39,785 bases of DNA from an uncultured Propionibacteriaceae bacterium (GTDB lineage Bacteria; Actinomycetota; Actinomycetes; Propionibacteriales; Propionibacteriaceae): contig CAKZHP010000055.1 in assembly GCA_936924635.1 (NCBI GenBank), forward strand, positions 1-39,785, in the 5' to 3' direction. The position numbers and the translations under genes are program-made. The notes under the pieces are model-generated. The model was not told where the DNA came from and made no database searches. It was given only the letters and a program-made list of their open reading frames with translations. Below are positions 1-8,987 of this stretch, in pieces (the stretch's first letter is position 1; each line of letters opens with the position of its first letter).

Positions 1-819
1 GCCCCCGCCGGTGGGCCGGCGACGGCGACGGTGCCGCCCCTGCCGCAGGCCGGTGCTCCCACCACCGCAGCTCCGACGCGGCGTGTCGAGGCCACGCCGG
101 AGGCGCCGCAGCCCCCGCAGCCGACCTCCTACCTCACCCCGAACTCCCGCCCGTCCAGCACCGTGGCCGTCGACCCTGGCCCGCCGGTGACGACGTTCGT
201 CCCCGAGCCGGAGCCCACCGTCGTAGTGGTGCCCGACCGCCGGACCGTCGCGCCGCGGCCGACGCCCACGGCTGCGCCGGAGCCCCAGCCGTCGCCGACG
301 GTCGCCCAGCCCAGCCCCACGGTGGCCCCGCCCACGCCGACGGCCGCCGAGACGTCCGCTGATCCCGGCACGCCGGAGGCACCGCAGCCCACGGAGGCGA
401 GCGCCACCGGGACCGCGTCCGCCGGGCCTCGCCCGTTCCCGACCAAGAGCACGCCGCCGACCGCCACCGCCGTGAGCACCGAGACCGTTCCCCCCGCCGA
501 GGGCACTGCTGCGCCGACGACGGGCTCGACCCCCTCCACGACGCCCTCGGCTGCCGACTCGACGGCACCGACCGCGGCGCCCACGACGACCGCGCCCGTC
601 GCACAGGCGACGACCCCCGCTGCCCAGACGGTGACGGCGTCCAGCGCTCCCTCTGCCTCGGCAGCTCCCGTGGCCGCCCCGACCGTCCCGGTCGTCGAGG
701 CGACGAGTGCTGCTCCCACGGGGAGGGCCGGCCCCGGCGTGTTCTCGACCGGCATGCCGGTGGGGCGGTTGTTCACCCTGCCGCTGGAGGCTCTCACCGC
801 CGCGGCGACGCCGCGCTGA
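1..819 (+). CDS. Pro/Thr/Ala-rich protein, C-terminal part (5' end outside window)
   Basis: The reading frame is open from the first base, so the gene starts upstream of the window. The visible 272 or so residues are almost entirely low-complexity Pro, Thr, Ala, Ser and Val with PTPT/APTT-type runs, as in extracellular linkers or wall-spanning stalks of actinobacterial surface proteins. Third codon positions are strongly G/C, which supports this frame over the antisense frame. The last 30 residues are less repetitive (GVFSTGMPVGRLFTLPLEAL) and may be a small terminal motif. No sortase motif or C-terminal membrane anchor is visible. The folded domain, if any, lies outside the window, so no function is assigned. 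The gene converges on the response regulator gene. Confidence 0.6.
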   Translation, partial: APAGGPATATVPPLPQAGAPTTAAPTRRVEATPEAPQPPQPTSYLTPNSRPSSTVAVDPGPPVTTFVPEPEPTVVVVPDRRTVAPRPTPTAAPEPQPSPTVAQPSPTVAPPTPTAAETSADPGTPEAPQPTEASATGTASAGPRPFPTKSTPPTATAVSTETVPPAEGTAAPTTGSTPSTTPSAADSTAPTAAPTTTAPVAQATTPAAQTVTASSAPSASAAPVAAPTVPVVEATSAAPTGRAGPGVFSTGMPVGRLFTLPLEALTAAATPR

Positions 820-836
820 CGCTCCCGACACGTCGA

Positions 837-897
837 CGAGGTGGCCCCCTCGGGGCTGCGCCTCGCTGGGGGCAGTGCGCCTGAGCTGCCCACCTCG
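837..897. terminator. possible long-stem terminator between convergent genes
   Basis: An 8-bp perfect inverted repeat CGAGGTGG / CCACCTCG lies at 837-844 and 890-897, with GC-rich, partly self-complementary sequence between. It sits in the 95-nt gap between the convergent Pro/Thr-rich gene and the response regulator gene. The loop is long and there is no T-run, so this is tentative. Confidence 0.3.
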
Positions 898-914
898 GGT
901 GTGCGCTGGGGAGG

Positions 915-1574
915 TCAGACGAGTCGGTAGCCGGCTCCGCGCACGGTCTCCACGACGTCGGCGCCCAGCTTGTTGCGCAGGTAGCGCACGTAGACGTCGA
1001 CGACGTTCGACGTGGGGTCGAAGTCGTAGCCCCAGACGGCGCTCAGCAACGACTCCCTCGTGAGCACCTCGCCCGGATGACGCATGAAGGTCTCGATCAG
1101 GGTGAACTCGCGGGCGGTGAGCTCGACCTCGCGGCCTGCCAGGGACGCCTTGTGCGTGCGGAGGTCCAGCTTCAGCTTGCCGTGCTGGAGCAGCAGCGAC
1201 GCCTCCGAGGGGGCCTCACGCTTCAGCCGCCGCCGGACTCGCGCCACCAGCTCCTCGAACCGGAACGGCTTGGCGATGTAGTCGTCGGCGCCGTACTCGA
1301 GGCCCTTGACCGTGTCGTTCACCGAGGAGCGCGCGGTCAGCATGATGACCGGGATCCGGCAGCCCTGGCCGCGGATGCGTCGCAGCACCTCGAAACCGTT
1401 CACGTCGGGCAGGCCGACGTCGAGGATCATCAGGTCGTAGTCACCCGACAGCGCCTTGTGCGCCGCGGCGACGCCGGACGACTCGGTGCTGGAGGGGAAG
1501 CCGGCGGCACGCAGCCCCTTCGCGAGGAAGGCGGCGATGCGCTCCTCGTCCTCGACGATCAGGATCTCGTTCAT
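915..1574 (-). CDS. OmpR/PhoB-family two-component response regulator
   Basis: 219 aa, normal length for the family. The N-terminal receiver domain (about 1-115) carries the acidic pocket (VEDEE near residue 7-11), the phospho-acceptor Asp in MILDVGLPDVNG (about residue 52), the Thr of MLTARS (about 80) and the Lys of IAKPFRFEEL (about 102). The C-terminal winged-helix domain (about 128-219) has the ELTAREFTLIE and VDVYVRYLRNKLG signatures. Its ATG overlaps the stop of the upstream histidine kinase by 4 nt (ATGA), which indicates translational coupling. It is expected to bind DNA after phosphorylation by that kinase. It resembles the MprA/TcrA/PrrA group of actinobacteria, but orthology cannot be decided by eye. 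Confidence 0.95.
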   Translation of the reverse strand: MNEILIVEDEERIAAFLAKGLRAAGFPSSTESSGVAAAHKALSGDYDLMILDVGLPDVNGFEVLRRIRGQGCRIPVIMLTARSSVNDTVKGLEYGADDYIAKPFRFEELVARVRRRLKREAPSEASLLLQHGKLKLDLRTHKASLAGREVELTAREFTLIETFMRHPGEVLTRESLLSAVWGYDFDPTSNVVDVYVRYLRNKLGADVVETVRGAGYRLV

Positions 1575-3076
1575 GCAGTCTCCGTCGGTGGCTGGCGGGG
1601 GATCACGAGGCTCACGGTGCTGCCGACCTCCGGCACCGAGTCGATGTCGACCCGACCGCTGTGAGCGAGTGCGATCGAGTTCACAATAGCGAGGCCGAGC
1701 CCCGCAGAGTCGGTCCGCTTGGCCCCGGCTCGCCGCGACCTGCCGAAACGCTCCAGGACGAGCTCCTTGTCCTCGTCGGTGAAGCCCATCCCGTGGTCAC
1801 GCACCCAGAGCCGTACGTTGTCGCCCTCGACCTTGCTGCCCAGGCCCACCTGGGAGCCGTCGGGGGAGTACTTGACCGCGTTCGCGGCGAGCTGCAGCCA
1901 GGCCTGAGTGATGCGCTGGGGGTCGCACTGCACGGCCACGTCGGCGAGGTCGTCCATGATCCAGGGGCGGCCGCCCAGCACCCGTACCTTCTCGAACGTC
2001 TCGTCGGTGAGACGACCCATGTCCACGTCCTGCAGCACCACGAAGTCGGCCCGCTCCGACTGGGCCAGCACCAGCAGGTCGTTGACGAGGTTGCTCATGC
2101 GGGAGAGCTCCTCCAGCGCCAGCGCCCGCACCACCTCGGCGTCCATGGGGTCGGTGGTGTCCATCAGCTCCAGGTGGCCGCGGATGATGGTCATCGGCGT
2201 ACGCAGCTCGTGGCCGACGTCGTCCAGCAGGCGCTTCTGCGCCCCCACCGCCGACTCCAGGCGGTCGAGCATGGTGTTCACGGTCGTGGTCAGGGCGGCC
2301 AGGTCGTCGTTGCCCCGCACCGGGATGCGGCGGGAGATGTCGTGCTCGGAGATCTCCTCGGCCGTCCGCTGCACCCAGCTGATGGGCTGCAGCAGGCGCG
2401 ACATCACCAGCCAGGTGATCCCGCCGATGGCCAGGGTGACGCCCAGGGCGACCAGTGAGTACGTGGCGAAGGTGTCGTTGAGGCCCTGCCGCTGGATCTC
2501 CAGGTCGATGACCCGCACCAGGGCGGCCTGCTCACCGGTCTCGGCGAACACCACGGGGACGACGGCGTAGCTGTAGTCGACACCACCGCGCGTGAACCGC
2601 TGGATCGTGATCTGCGGCTGGCTCGCGAGGGAGATGGCCAGGGAGAGGAAGTCGGGGTTCTCCTCGGGGCGCACCCTGGTGCCGGCGTTGGCGGCGGCCG
2701 CGAAGATCAGGCCCTTCTCGTTGACGGCCATGATGCCGCTGTACTCGGTGAGCGGCTTGCTCTGGATCGCGACCCGGAGCAGCTCCTCGGCGTTGACGTA
2801 CGGCTTGTTCTGGTTGGCCGGGTTGCGGTTGGACTCGGCCATGGTGCGGAAGTCGTTCGCGTCGTTCTGAAGCTCGCTGAACGCGTCCGCCTGGATGCGG
2901 CCGTTCTGCAGCAGGTAGGCGACCACGCCGGACAGGCCCAGGCCGAACACCGTGAGCAGCAGAATGGTGATGACGAGGCGTTCGCGGATGCTGCGGACGC
3001 CGGGGCCTCTGCCGACACGCGTGTCGGCCCCCCGCGCTGCTGCGCGGGAGGCCGAGGTGCCGTGGAGTCGGGCCAC
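1571..3076 (-). CDS. membrane sensor histidine kinase
   Basis: 501 aa. Order of parts: cytoplasmic N-terminus; TM1 (about 33-56); an extracellular sensor region of about 145 residues; TM2 (about 205-225, LVALGVTLAIGGITWLVM); HAMP; HisKA with the phospho-acceptor His in DVGHELRTPMTII; HATPase_c with N box (LQLAANAVKYS), G1 (VRDHGMGF) and G2 (SAGLGLAIVNSI). It is therefore a complete class I kinase. The only in-frame start that covers TM1 is GTG at 3076, with no clear Shine-Dalgarno. The preceding FKBP gene ends only 10 nt upstream, so translation is probably coupled. It overlaps the response regulator by 4 nt. The signal sensed is unknown. An 18-bp perfect palindrome lies in its 5' coding region at 3011-3028. 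Confidence 0.93.
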   Translation of the reverse strand: MARLHGTSASRAAARGADTRVGRGPGVRSIRERLVITILLLTVFGLGLSGVVAYLLQNGRIQADAFSELQNDANDFRTMAESNRNPANQNKPYVNAEELLRVAIQSKPLTEYSGIMAVNEKGLIFAAAANAGTRVRPEENPDFLSLAISLASQPQITIQRFTRGGVDYSYAVVPVVFAETGEQAALVRVIDLEIQRQGLNDTFATYSLVALGVTLAIGGITWLVMSRLLQPISWVQRTAEEISEHDISRRIPVRGNDDLAALTTTVNTMLDRLESAVGAQKRLLDDVGHELRTPMTIIRGHLELMDTTDPMDAEVVRALALEELSRMSNLVNDLLVLAQSERADFVVLQDVDMGRLTDETFEKVRVLGGRPWIMDDLADVAVQCDPQRITQAWLQLAANAVKYSPDGSQVGLGSKVEGDNVRLWVRDHGMGFTDEDKELVLERFGRSRRAGAKRTDSAGLGLAIVNSIALAHSGRVDIDSVPEVGSTVSLVIPRQPPTETA

Positions 3077-3086
3077 GAGGGGTGGG

Positions 3087-3455
3087 TCAGCGCACCGCGA
3101 CGAGGTCGCAGACGAAGATCAGCGTCTCGTTGGGGCCGATGGCGCCGCCGGCGCCACGAGAGCCGTACGCCAGGTCGGGCGGGATCACCAGCCGGCGGCG
3201 GCCGCCGACCCGCATCCCCTGGACGCCCTGGTCCCAGCCGGAGATGACCTGCCCGACGCCCAGACGGAAGGAGAGCGGCTCCCCGCGGTCGTAGCTGGAG
3301 TCGAACTCCTCGCCGGAGCTGTGGGCGACCCCGACGTAGTGGACCGACACGGTGCTGCCGGCCTTGGCCTCGTCGCCGGTGCCCTCGGTGAGGTCGGTGA
3401 TCTGGAGCTCGGTGGGCGGGGGGCCGTCGGGGAAATCGACGAATGGCTTGTCCAT
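3087..3455 (-). CDS. FKBP-type peptidyl-prolyl cis-trans isomerase
   Basis: 122 aa, single FKBP domain, the usual size for small cytoplasmic actinobacterial FKBPs. Hallmarks are VSVHYVGVAHSSGEEFDSSY, the active-site segment GQVISGWDQGVQGMRVGGRR, LVIPPDLAYGSRG and the terminal strand LIFVCDLVAV. No signal peptide or lipobox is present, so it probably acts in the cytosol on proline isomerisation during folding. The ATG at 3455 lies 7 nt downstream of a TACCCT box (3463-3468 on the minus strand), as expected for a leaderless mRNA. It is the first gene of an apparent operon with the downstream histidine kinase and response regulator. Confidence 0.93.
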   Translation of the reverse strand: MDKPFVDFPDGPPPTELQITDLTEGTGDEAKAGSTVSVHYVGVAHSSGEEFDSSYDRGEPLSFRLGVGQVISGWDQGVQGMRVGGRRRLVIPPDLAYGSRGAGGAIGPNETLIFVCDLVAVR

Positions 3456-3462
3456 GTGGAGA

Positions 3463-3468
3463 AGGGTA
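3463..3468 (-). promoter_or_regulatory. -10 box (TACCCT) for the FKBP-HK-RR operon
   Basis: TACCCT on the minus strand ends 7 nt before the ATG of the FKBP gene. This spacing puts the transcription start at or next to the start codon. No convincing -35 is visible. Confidence 0.45.
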
Positions 3469-3603
3469 GGGGTTATCCATGCCGAAGAGGGCCGGTGGGA
3501 CGCGTGTCCGCGGGCGCTCCTGCCGTCCGGCGCGGCCCTATGACGGCCCGGTGCCCGGCGGGGGCGGGAGCCGCCTGCGGGCTGGGCGGTGCAGGCCAGA
3601 TCG

Positions 3604-3630
3604 TTTGCACTCGCATGGGGGGAGTGCTAA
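3604..3630 (+). promoter_or_regulatory. CIRCE operator 1 (HrcA binding site)
   Basis: TTTGCACTC, a 9-nt spacer and GAGTGCTAA match the CIRCE consensus TTAGCACTC-N9-GAGTGCTAA at 17 of 18 arm positions. HrcA represses chaperonin genes through this element in many bacteria. hrcA itself is not in the window. Confidence 0.93.
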
Positions 3631-3633
3631 ACA
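3605..3633 (+). promoter_or_regulatory. groEL promoter overlapping the first CIRCE element
   Basis: A -35-like TTGCAC at 3605-3610 and a -10-like TAAACA at 3628-3633 are separated by 17 nt. The -35 lies in the left CIRCE arm and the -10 overlaps the end of the right arm, so HrcA bound here would block RNA polymerase directly. The -10 is not ideal; the placement is inferred from the overlap seen in other actinobacterial groE promoters. Confidence 0.5.
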
Positions 3634-3638
3634 TGGGG

Positions 3639-3665
3639 CTAGCACTCTCGGTACGTGAGTGCTAC
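3639..3665 (+). promoter_or_regulatory. CIRCE operator 2 (HrcA binding site)
   Basis: CTAGCACTC, a 9-nt spacer and GAGTGCTAC match the CIRCE consensus at 16 of 18 arm positions. It starts 8 nt after the first CIRCE, so both copies lie on nearly the same face of the helix (35 bp centre to centre). It lies downstream of the likely transcription start, where bound HrcA could act as a roadblock and the arms could fold in the mRNA. Confidence 0.9.
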
Positions 3666-3773
3666 GTCAGTCGGTGAGGCCGCAGGGCCGTCCGTCGCGG
3701 GCACCGGCAGGCACCACCCAGACACCGAGGGAGCCGGCGACGGCTCCCGGCACCCGGAGGATTCCCGGAACAC

Positions 3774-5399
<1,626 letters not shown>

Positions 5400-5422
5400 G
5401 TCCGGCCTCTACGCACCTCACG

Positions 5423-5450
5423 AAGGGCGGTCCCGCACGGGGCCGCCCTT
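5423..5450 (+). terminator. groEL intrinsic terminator
   Basis: A 12-bp stem (5423-5434 with 5439-5450, one T-G wobble) closes a GCAC tetraloop just after groEL. There is no long T-run, which is usual for actinobacterial hairpin terminators. Confidence 0.8.
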
Positions 5451-5524
5451 CGGCGTTCTCCGAAAAGGCCGGGTCTCGTACGCGCACTGGTGCCATGCGG
5501 GGACGACGGAGACGACGACGGCCG

Positions 5525-5556
5525 CCCCCGCGCACGCCCGCAGGCGTGTGGGGGGC
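5525..5556 (-). terminator. hairpin downstream of the ABC solute-binding relic
   Basis: Read on the minus strand, a C-rich arm with CACGCC pairs with GGCGTG and a G-rich arm around a TGCG-type loop, starting about 20 nt past the stop of the relic. It looks like the original terminator of the lost gene. Confidence 0.45.
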
Positions 5557-5577
5557 AGCCGCCAGCCGCGTACGGGA

Positions 5578-5805
5578 TCAGCCCGTGATCATGCCCTTGA
5601 GCTCGGTGACGAAGTTCTCGGCGGCAGCCTTGGGTGTGGCGCGCCCGAACAGCACCGACTCCGCCGCCCGCTGCTGCACCGTGGGGGAGCTGCCCCCACC
5701 CGGCTTCGGCACGATGGAGGCCTTGCCCAGCTCGGAGCGGATCTTGTCGAGGTAGTCGATGGTCTTCTTGTCCGACGTCGACAGGTTCGGATTTCGCGGC
5801 TGACG
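5578..5805 (-). pseudogene. C-terminal relic of an ABC-transporter solute-binding protein
   Basis: The minus strand from about 5805 to the TGA at 5578 encodes roughly 75 residues with no start codon; a TAG precedes them at 5806-5808. The segments NLSTSDKKTIDYLDKIRSEL, QRAAESVLFGRATPKAAAEN and the final FVTELKGMITG match the end of family 1 sugar-type extracellular solute-binding proteins, where the lobe-spanning helix and a terminal helix occur just before the stop. The rest of the gene and the permease genes are absent, so this is a deletion remnant. A hairpin that could be its terminator survives just downstream. The assignment rests on recognising the C-terminal pattern only. Confidence 0.6.
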
Positions 5806-5871
5806 CTACGGCCAGGCCGGGGCCACGAAACTGGATTGCGCCCCGCCGGCCGGCCGCGCTGGGATGGGCGG

Positions 5872-6519
5872 ATGGACATCGAGGAGATCTGGCCGCTGTA
5901 CGCGCTCCGGCTAACGGCGGGCGACCTGGAGCTGCGGGTGGTCCGGCCCTCGGACGTACCAGAGCTCGTCGACCTGGTGCTCTCCGGTGTCCACGACCCC
6001 GCGCTGATGCCGTTCACCGTCCCGTGGACCGACGCGCCGGACGACGAGCTGCCGGCGGCCTACTACCGCTACGTGGCGAGCGTGATCGGCTGCCTGGCCC
6101 CCGGCGACTGGAAGCTCGAGATGGCGGGGCGGGAGCGGGGCACGCTGGTGGGCGTCCAGGCGCTCAGCGCCCGGGACTTCCCGGTGACCCGCACGGCTGA
6201 GACCGGCTCGTGGCTGGCTCGTCGTCATCAGGGTCGTGGCGTCGGCACCCGCATGCGCCAGATGGCGTGCGCCTTCGCCTTCGACCACCTGGGCGCGGAG
6301 CAGATCACCTCGGGCGCCTTCCTCGACAACCCCGCCTCTCTGGGCGTCAGCCGCAAGGTCGGCTACCGGCCCAACGGCGTGGCCCGCTGCTCGATCCGCG
6401 GCGCCATGGCCCTCAGCCAGCGGCTGGTGCTGGACCCCGCCGATCTCGTACGCGGCGAGTCGGTGACCGTGGAGGGCGCCGACGCGGTCCGGCGGTTCCT
6501 GGGGATCGACGCCGCGTAG
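5872..6519 (+). CDS. GNAT-family N-acetyltransferase
   Basis: 215 aa. The fold is seen in LELRVVRPSDVPELVDLVL at the N-terminus, the acetyl-CoA loop SWLARRHQGRGVGTRMRQMA (Q/RxxGxG/A) and the RimJ-like end DNPASLGVSRKVGYRPNG. It probably transfers acetyl from acetyl-CoA to an amine or protein N-terminus; the substrate is unknown. ATG at 5872 is chosen because conservation begins there; upstream sequence in this frame belongs to the relic region. The stop codon TAG (6517-6519) is also the first half of the TAGGGT -10 box of the next gene. Confidence 0.88.
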   Translation: MDIEEIWPLYALRLTAGDLELRVVRPSDVPELVDLVLSGVHDPALMPFTVPWTDAPDDELPAAYYRYVASVIGCLAPGDWKLEMAGRERGTLVGVQALSARDFPVTRTAETGSWLARRHQGRGVGTRMRQMACAFAFDHLGAEQITSGAFLDNPASLGVSRKVGYRPNGVARCSIRGAMALSQRLVLDPADLVRGESVTVEGADAVRRFLGIDAA

Positions 6520-6522
6520 GGT
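6517..6522 (+). promoter_or_regulatory. -10 box TAGGGT overlapping a stop codon
   Basis: TAGGGT begins with the TAG stop of the GNAT gene and lies 7 nt before the GTG start of the HXXEE gene. It predicts a leaderless transcript that begins at or near the GTG. Confidence 0.5.
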
Positions 6523-6529
6523 CGCGACC

Positions 6530-7045
6530 GTGACCTCGTCTGCGAAGGGGCCGCTGGTCCTCTGGCTGGCCTGGGCTCTCCACGACGTGGAGGAGGCCCT
6601 CACGTTCCCGGCCACGTGCGAGGTGCTCGCGGCACGTACGGGCTGGCGGGCGATGCGGATGACGACGCCGCAGTCGTGGGCGGCGATCGGTCTCATGGGT
6701 GTCGCCCTCGCTGGGATCTGCGAGCGTGGGGCTCGTACGGACGGTGCCTCGCGCCTCTATCGCGCCACCGTCGCCGGCCTTCGGGGGCACGTCGCCACCC
6801 ATCTCCTCTCAGCGGCCGCGCTGCGCTCGTACACGGCGGGTTGCGTCACCGCCCTGCCGGTGATGCTGCCCGGCGCCGAGGTGGCGGTGCGGCAGCTGCG
6901 GGAGCAGGGGTACGCGCTGGAGGCCCGCGACTACGCCGCCGGGGCTGCGCTGCTGGGGCCACTGGCCCTGGGCATCCATGCGGTCGTGCGGGCGTTGCCG
7001 CGCCGCGGGGAGAGGCGCGCGGTCAGGGCGCCTGCCGGTCCGTGA
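6530..7045 (+). CDS. HXXEE domain-containing membrane protein
   Basis: 171 aa. The family motif His-x-x-Glu-Glu is present as LHDVEEALTFP near residue 18, and the second conserved His segment is RGHVATHLLSAAALRSYTAG. Hydrophobic segments at about 51-66, 88-115 and 134-152 indicate a multi-pass membrane protein. The biochemical role of the family is unknown; the conserved His and Glu suggest a metal site inside the membrane. The GTG start is supported by the TAGGGT box 7 nt upstream. The 3' end overlaps the convergent glyoxalase-like gene by 23 nt. Confidence 0.8.
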   Translation: MTSSAKGPLVLWLAWALHDVEEALTFPATCEVLAARTGWRAMRMTTPQSWAAIGLMGVALAGICERGARTDGASRLYRATVAGLRGHVATHLLSAAALRSYTAGCVTALPVMLPGAEVAVRQLREQGYALEARDYAAGAALLGPLALGIHAVVRALPRRGERRAVRAPAGP

Positions 7046-7424
7046 CGAACCGACCACGCAGCCGGGTGGGCCAGCCCACGCGCACCAGCGTCTCGTCCGG
7101 GTCGGAGAGGGCGAACTCGTGCATGCCCCACGGCTTGTCCTCGGCCACACCGGGGCCCAGGATCTCCCCCTCGAACGCCGCTGCGAGGCCGCTGACGTCC
7201 TCGTCGTAGAGGTAGAGACCGAACGGGTTGCGGCCCGGCACCAGCCAGCCCGGCACCGCCGGCTGCAGGTGGATCTGGGTGCCGCGGGCGTTCTGCAGCA
7301 TCGCGTACTCGTCGTCGCCGCCTGCTGGCACGAACCCCAGCCGGCCGTAGAAGGACAGGCTCCGGCTCATGTCGTTGCAGGGCAGCACGGCGACCAGGCC
7401 GGGCTGGATCGACAAGGAGCTCAC
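7023..7424 (-). CDS. glyoxalase/bleomycin-resistance (VOC) family protein
   Basis: 133 aa, one VOC-type domain. The N-terminal LVAVLPCNDMSRSLSFYGRL is the classic start of bleomycin-resistance-like proteins, and the C-terminal FALSDPDETLVRVGWPTR is the matching second beta-alpha-beta unit, where the Glu usually closes the metal site. The real substrate cannot be predicted; such proteins may bind antibiotics or act as lyases or dioxygenases. It starts with GTG at 7424 without a clear Shine-Dalgarno. It lies 37 nt downstream of the 100-aa membrane protein gene on the same strand, so the two may be cotranscribed. Confidence 0.85.
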   Translation of the reverse strand: MSSLSIQPGLVAVLPCNDMSRSLSFYGRLGFVPAGGDDEYAMLQNARGTQIHLQPAVPGWLVPGRNPFGLYLYDEDVSGLAAAFEGEILGPGVAEDKPWGMHEFALSDPDETLVRVGWPTRLRGRFVTDRQAP

Positions 7425-7461
7425 GCGGGCAGGCTCTCACGTGGAGGCCTCGGCCGGGGCC

Positions 7462-7764
7462 TCACCGAGATACTGACCGCTCGCGGCCCGCTTCGAAGGT
7501 GGTCCTGCGTCGCGCCCGGCTGATGCCGAGCAGCGCCCCCAGCACCAGGACCGCCGTCACCGCGAGCACGACCCACATGGTGCGCAGGGCGCCCACCGAC
7601 AGGCACCACAGAGAGCCCCCCGCGCCGGCGATGAGCACCGCGACACCGAGCACCCTCGCCACGAGCAGCCCCACGTGCGCGTCCCGGTCGCGCTCCGTGG
7701 CAAAGCCGTGCCCGTCGAGGCCCGGCTCGTCGTCCTGCGTGCGGGGCAGGGCATCGTGCGACAC
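7462..7764 (-). CDS. small two-TM membrane protein, unknown function
   Basis: 100 aa. Two hydrophobic helices at about 33-54 (ARVLGVAVLIAGAGGSLWCL) and 58-81 (RTMWVVLAVTAVLVLGALLG) follow a polar, acidic N-terminus and precede an Arg-rich tail (SRARRRTTF), giving the tail a likely cytoplasmic location. GTG at 7764 is chosen over the upstream ATG because AGGAAGG lies 6-7 nt before it. The family was not recognised. Confidence 0.7.
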   Translation of the reverse strand: MSHDALPRTQDDEPGLDGHGFATERDRDAHVGLLVARVLGVAVLIAGAGGSLWCLSVGALRTMWVVLAVTAVLVLGALLGISRARRRTTFEAGRERSVSR

Positions 7765-7849
7765 GGGGTGCCTTCCTGGCGATCGGGTGGGGGTCACCGG
7801 TCAGCCTAGAGCCGAGGTTCGACGCGTGTCGCCGCGATCGGGGAGCTTG

Positions 7850-8578
7850 ATGCGCGACCATGGGCGCGTGAGCGGTGTACTCGAGGTCGTGTGCCTGCAC
7901 GCGGCCGACGCGCAGCGGGCTGCCGACGGGGGCGCCGACCGGGTCGAGCTGGTGGGCAGCATGGCCGAGGGCGGGCTCTCCCCGGAACCTGGCCTGGTCG
8001 AGTCCGTACGCGCCGCAACCACCGTGCAGCTGCGGGTGATGCTGCGGCTGCGGGAGGGGTTCGGCACCGACGGCGGTGAGGTGGCCCGCCTCAGGGGGCT
8101 GGCGGCGTCGTACCTGGACGCGGGTGCCGACGGGATCGTGATGGGCTTCCTCAACGGCCACTCCGAGGTCGACCTCGAGGTGTGCGGCGAGCTCGCCGGC
8201 GACGGCTGGCCCTGGACGTTCCACCGGGCCGTGGACTCCGCCCTGGACGCCGACAAGGCGTGGCGGGCCCTGCTCCGGCTGCCTGGTCTGGACCAGGTGC
8301 TCACCTCCGGCTCCGCCCGCGGGGTCGAGCACGGGCTCGACGACCTCGTACGCCGCTGCCGCGCCGACGACCGCGTGGCCCGCCTCGTGATGGCGGGCGG
8401 GGGGCTGCGACCCGAGCACGTGCCGTGGCTCGTGAAGGCCGGGGTCCGGGCGTTCCACATCGGTACGCCGGCGCGGCCGCAGGGGTCGTACAAGGCGTAC
8501 GTCGACCCAGACCTCGTCGCCTCGTGGCGCCGGCTGGTGGACGACGAGGTGGCTCACCCGCCGGGGCGTACGGCATGA
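7850..8578 (+). CDS. cutC: CutC-family copper homeostasis protein homologue
   Basis: 242 aa, a TIM-barrel of usual CutC length. Family blocks are LEVVCLHAADAQRAADGGAD, RVELVGSMAEGGLSPEPGLV, ADGIVMGFLNGHSEVDLEV, TFHRAVDSA, LDQVLTSGSARGVEHGLDDL and VMAGGGLRPEHV. CutC was first linked to copper tolerance, but its biochemical role is unsettled. ATG at 7850 has GGGAG 4 nt upstream; a GTG at 7868 also fits the conserved start. The stop overlaps the next gene's ATG (ATGA), so both are translated together. Confidence 0.9.
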   Translation: MRDHGRVSGVLEVVCLHAADAQRAADGGADRVELVGSMAEGGLSPEPGLVESVRAATTVQLRVMLRLREGFGTDGGEVARLRGLAASYLDAGADGIVMGFLNGHSEVDLEVCGELAGDGWPWTFHRAVDSALDADKAWRALLRLPGLDQVLTSGSARGVEHGLDDLVRRCRADDRVARLVMAGGGLRPEHVPWLVKAGVRAFHIGTPARPQGSYKAYVDPDLVASWRRLVDDEVAHPPGRTA

Positions 8579-8901
8579 GGGCCCTCGAGCCGGGCTCGTC
8601 GAAGCTGGCCGCCGCGTCGCTCGGGCTCGGTGCGGCGTCGCTGGTGGGGCATCTCCTCGCGTGGGGGATCGGCGTCCGGGCGGGGGAGAACGTGGCCTTC
8701 GGCGACCCCCTGGTCCTGGCCGCCGGGGTGACGTTCTGGCTGTCGGTGCTGATGGTCCCGGCGGCGATCGTGTGCGGCATCGCCGCCAAGGTTCGCAAGG
8801 CCGAGCCCGGCTGGTGGTCCACGGCCGGTCTGGTCACCGCCGGCGTGAGCCTGGTGCTGCTCCTGATCGACGCCGTGCTGGTGCTCAGCGTGCTCGGCTG
8901 A
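8575..8901 (+). CDS. small three-TM membrane protein, unknown function
   Basis: 108 aa with three hydrophobic segments at about 11-31, 46-70 and 83-106, and short Arg/Lys loops. The ATG overlaps the cutC TGA by 4 nt, so it is co-translated with it. No motif or family was recognised; the general look (repeated gain of Leu/Val/Ala helices and no catalytic residues) resembles DUF4190-like small membrane proteins. Confidence 0.75.
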   Translation: MRALEPGSSKLAAASLGLGAASLVGHLLAWGIGVRAGENVAFGDPLVLAAGVTFWLSVLMVPAAIVCGIAAKVRKAEPGWWSTAGLVTAGVSLVLLLIDAVLVLSVLG

Positions 8902-8987
8902 CCTCGCCCTCGGGGGGTGGAGCCATGCCGCCCGGCGACCAGAAACGTAGCCTCGAGAGGCGACCACGCCCCTACGAAAGGCTCGTC

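Noticed and set aside
129..893. 254-codon minus-strand frame opposite the Pro/Thr-rich gene
   Set aside because: Its Val/Gly/Ala-rich look is what the antisense of a Pro/Thr/Ala-rich gene gives; third-position bias supports the plus strand.
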